DNA from: Halorussus lipolyticus
GTDB lineage: Archaea; Halobacteriota; Halobacteria; Halobacteriales; Haladaptataceae
DNA: 64,000 nucleotides
Reading direction: 5' to 3'
Assembly: GCF_029338375.1 (NCBI RefSeq)
Contig: NZ_CP119804.1
Coordinates: 1,426,001-1,490,000 of the forward strand
Positions 61,942 to 64,000 of the stretch are shown in pieces; position 1 is the first letter of the stretch; each line of letters begins with the position of its first letter. The notes beneath the pieces are model-generated. The model had not been told where the DNA came from, ran no database searches, and saw only the letters and a program-made list of their open reading frames with translations. The translations under genes were made by a program, and so were the position numbers.

Positions 61942-63741
61942 GTGCGATTCCGAACCGACGAGCGCGGGGTGACGGTCCAAATCGGGACGGTACTGCTGTT
62001 CGCGGTACTCGTCGTCCTTCTCTCGACGTATCAGGCGTCGGTCGTCCCCCAGCAGAACGAGCAGGTGGAGTTCAACCACAACCAGCAGGTCCAGAGCCAG
62101 ATGCAGGACCTGCGCGACGAACTCCTCCGGACCGCCGAGACGGGAAGCGGCGGGTCGGCCTCGCTCGCGCTCGGTACCCGGTACCCGGTTCGGGCCTTCT
62201 TCGTCAACCCCAATCCGCCCTCTGGAAGCCTTCGGACCTCGGCGACGGCCCCGGTCGTCCTCGACAATGCCGAGGCCACGGGCGAGACGGGCGACTACTG
62301 GACCGGCGACCCCCGAAGCTTCCAGACCCGCGGCCTGACCTACAACCCCAACTACAACGTCTACCAGAACCCGCCGACCACCGTCTACCGCAACGGGGTC
62401 CTCTACAATCGGTTCGACGGCGCGACCCGAATCGTGGCGGGCCAGCGCCTCGTCCGGGGCAACACCGTCTCGCTGGTCGCGCTGACCGGCGACCTCTCGA
62501 AGGCGAGCAGTAGCACCGCGAGCGTCAACCTCCGACCGGTCAGTCCGGCCGCCCGGACCGTGACGGTCGAAAACGAGGACGGCGAGGACCTCTCGATGGT
62601 CGTCCCGACGGAACTGAGCGTGGGCACATGGGAGGACCTCCTCGACAGCGAACTCGACCCCGACGGAGACGAACCAGACAAGCGCGTCACCGCGGTCGAA
62701 GACGCCGGAACGGACCGGGTTCGCATCGTGCTGGAACCCGGCGTCTACGAACTGGAGATGGCCAAGGTCGGGGTCGGGTCCGACGTTACCGGGGTGGGTC
62801 CTCACTACGCCACCGACGTTCGAGGAGACGACGCGAGCGTGGCAGAGGGGACAAGCCAAAAACTCGTCGTGGAGGTCCGAGACCGGTACAACAATCCGGT
62901 TTCTGGCGCTCGGGTGAACCTCTCGCTGGTCAGCGACGTGGACGGTGACACGCTCACGCACCTCGGGGAGTCCCGCGACGAGTTCGAGAATCGCCGGACC
63001 GACTCGGAAGGGCAAGTCGCGGTCCGGTTCGACGCTGTCGAGTCCGGCGAGAACACCCGCGAGGAGGCCGTCAGGGTGAGCATCAAGGACGTGCCCAACG
63101 GGAAGTTCGACGCCGAGGCCAAGGAGAACCTGACCTTCGACCTGCAGGTGTACAGCGTCGGCGGCCCCGGTAACGGTAACGGTCCCGGAAACGGCGACGG
63201 CCCCGGTAACGGCGATGGCCCCGGAAACGGCGACGGCGGGTCAGCGGCCGACAGGATTCGCGCTGTGGACGGAACGACGCCCGAGAGCGAGTCCGACACC
63301 CTCTCGCTCGACATCGAGAACACCGGCGATTCGGAGGCCGTCGTGACCCACTTCGCAATCTCGACTCCCGGCAACCAGAACAGCGGCGTCAGGCAGGTTG
63401 ACCGAATCAACCGCCCGAACAGCGAATACGAGGTCACCATCGAGGGCGGTGGCAGAGACGGGTACTCCTCGCCCGACTACGGTCGCTTCGACAATCCCTT
63501 CGCTACGGACGACACGAAGTACTCCCTGAAACGGGGAGGAAACGACGGACGCGGGCAGGAAGCGACCCTGACCGGCGGAAGCACGGCGGCCGTCGATATG
63601 GGCGCGTTCGACGGCGGTAACGTGGAACTCACCTACTACCTCGTGGACGACCCCGCGAAGGCCGACCTCACGGTCACGCTGACCTTCCAAGACAGTTCGA
63701 CCAAACAGATTTACTTCCGAGTCACGAACGTCAATAGCTGA
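61942..63741 (+). CDS. Pilin-like secreted surface protein with Gly-Pro-Asn-Asp repeats
   Basis: A 599-residue protein from a GTG (VRFRTDERGVTVQIGTVLLF). The short basic leader followed by one hydrophobic helix resembles archaeal type IV pilin/flagellin-like or surface signals. Residues about 290-395 look like an Ig-like (Big-type) beta domain (LVVEVRDRYNNPVSGARVNLSL). Then comes a low-complexity stretch of GPGNGD units (six near 411-434) and a beta-rich C-terminal domain. It probably lies on the cell surface or in a pilus. Repeat number may vary by slippage. No pilin-processing gene is next to it. Confidence 0.75.
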   Translation: MRFRTDERGVTVQIGTVLLFAVLVVLLSTYQASVVPQQNEQVEFNHNQQVQSQMQDLRDELLRTAETGSGGSASLALGTRYPVRAFFVNPNPPSGSLRTSATAPVVLDNAEATGETGDYWTGDPRSFQTRGLTYNPNYNVYQNPPTTVYRNGVLYNRFDGATRIVAGQRLVRGNTVSLVALTGDLSKASSSTASVNLRPVSPAARTVTVENEDGEDLSMVVPTELSVGTWEDLLDSELDPDGDEPDKRVTAVEDAGTDRVRIVLEPGVYELEMAKVGVGSDVTGVGPHYATDVRGDDASVAEGTSQKLVVEVRDRYNNPVSGARVNLSLVSDVDGDTLTHLGESRDEFENRRTDSEGQVAVRFDAVESGENTREEAVRVSIKDVPNGKFDAEAKENLTFDLQVYSVGGPGNGNGPGNGDGPGNGDGPGNGDGGSAADRIRAVDGTTPESESDTLSLDIENTGDSEAVVTHFAISTPGNQNSGVRQVDRINRPNSEYEVTIEGGGRDGYSSPDYGRFDNPFATDDTKYSLKRGGNDGRGQEATLTGGSTAAVDMGAFDGGNVELTYYLVDDPAKADLTVTLTFQDSSTKQIYFRVTNVNS

Positions 63742-63825
63742 GACGAGTCGAGACGACCGGGATTTTCGACGCGCGTCGAAGACCCTATCGACAAAACCTT
63801 ATATCCGGTCGCCGGAGATGAAGAT

Positions 63826-64000
63826 ATGACAGCCGTCGGTATCGACGCCATCGAAATCTGGACCGGAAAGCTGAAACTCGACCTCGCGGAGACGTTCGCG
63901 CCCGAGAAGGGCGAGGACCCCGAGAAGTACACCAAGGGTCTGGGCCTCCACGCGAGTTCCTTCCCCGACGCACACGAAGACATCGTGACGATGGGCGCGA
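63826..64000 (+). CDS. Hydroxymethylglutaryl-CoA synthase (5' part only)
   Basis: The first 58 residues of a protein starting MTAVGIDAIEIWTGKLKLDL, then EKGEDPEKYTKGLGLHASSFPD. This matches the N-terminus of archaeal HMG-CoA synthases (thiolase fold), which condense acetyl-CoA with acetoacetyl-CoA for isoprenoid lipid synthesis. The catalytic Cys lies beyond the right edge. A TATA-like cttatat is about 25 bases before the ATG. Confidence 0.88.
   Translation, partial: MTAVGIDAIEIWTGKLKLDLAETFAPEKGEDPEKYTKGLGLHASSFPDAHEDIVTMGA

Overview
This window is haloarchaeal chromosomal DNA (class Halobacteria). Its protein-coding DNA is GC-rich and the encoded proteins are strongly acidic. It carries archaeal information-processing genes (Orc1/Cdc6, Lsm, ribosomal protein L37e, an eIF2B-like protein), Tat-exported halolysin-type subtilases, many tiny zinc-ribbon proteins, and AT-rich gaps with TATA-like boxes placed for leaderless transcripts. 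No genus is assigned. Family names come from recognising motifs by eye; no database was searched.

Layout. 0-9.6 kb: the end of an eIF2B-like gene, a Gfo/Idh/MocA oxidoreductase, an orphan mini CRISPR array (2814-3128), a two-gene operon of unknown Tat-exported proteins, a sugar-phosphate isomerase/epimerase, an MBF1-like regulator, a winged-helix/DICT pair and a thioesterase. 9.6-10 kb: tRNA-Leu(GAG) beside a duplicated, interrupted copy of its own 3' part. 10-17 kb: the lsm-rpl37e-purF cluster and a Dna2-like nuclease-helicase preceded by a 14-bp minisatellite. 17.2-19.9 kb: small zinc proteins, then orc1/cdc6 with seven copies of a 13-bp motif around an AT-rich block, a candidate replication origin. 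20-34.5 kb: mostly housekeeping and small unknown genes, an atypical P450 cluster, an MMPL transporter, ThrRS, two methyltransferases and a CheY-like receiver. 34.9-36.7 kb: an AT-richer toxin/antitoxin-like pair (PIN plus Panacea-like) beside a PIN remnant.

37-50.1 kb is the most unusual part. The glycine cleavage genes gcvT-gcvH and gcvPA-gcvPB, all on the minus strand in operon order, are split by a plus-strand module: a CHAT (caspase-like) protease gene, a tandem headless copy of its C-terminal half with its 3' flank, and a degenerate RecA/KaiC-like gene. On the other side of gcvT lie two tandem AbrB-like regulators, a second degenerate RecA/KaiC-like gene, a 44-residue membrane peptide and another full-length CHAT gene. 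Together these look like a CHAT protease system with a cassette-like, base-composition-mosaic C-terminus. It is the best candidate here for an undescribed system.

50-64 kb: a Na+/H+ antiporter, three tandem Tat-exported subtilases, a NYN-domain protein, a TatD-like hydrolase, a DUF2150-type protein, a pilin-like surface protein with Gly-Pro-Asn-Asp repeats, and the start of HMG-CoA synthase. An intergenic element with covarying inverted ends occurs three times (22.4, 33.4 and 59.8 kb) and could be a structured RNA or a MITE-like repeat.
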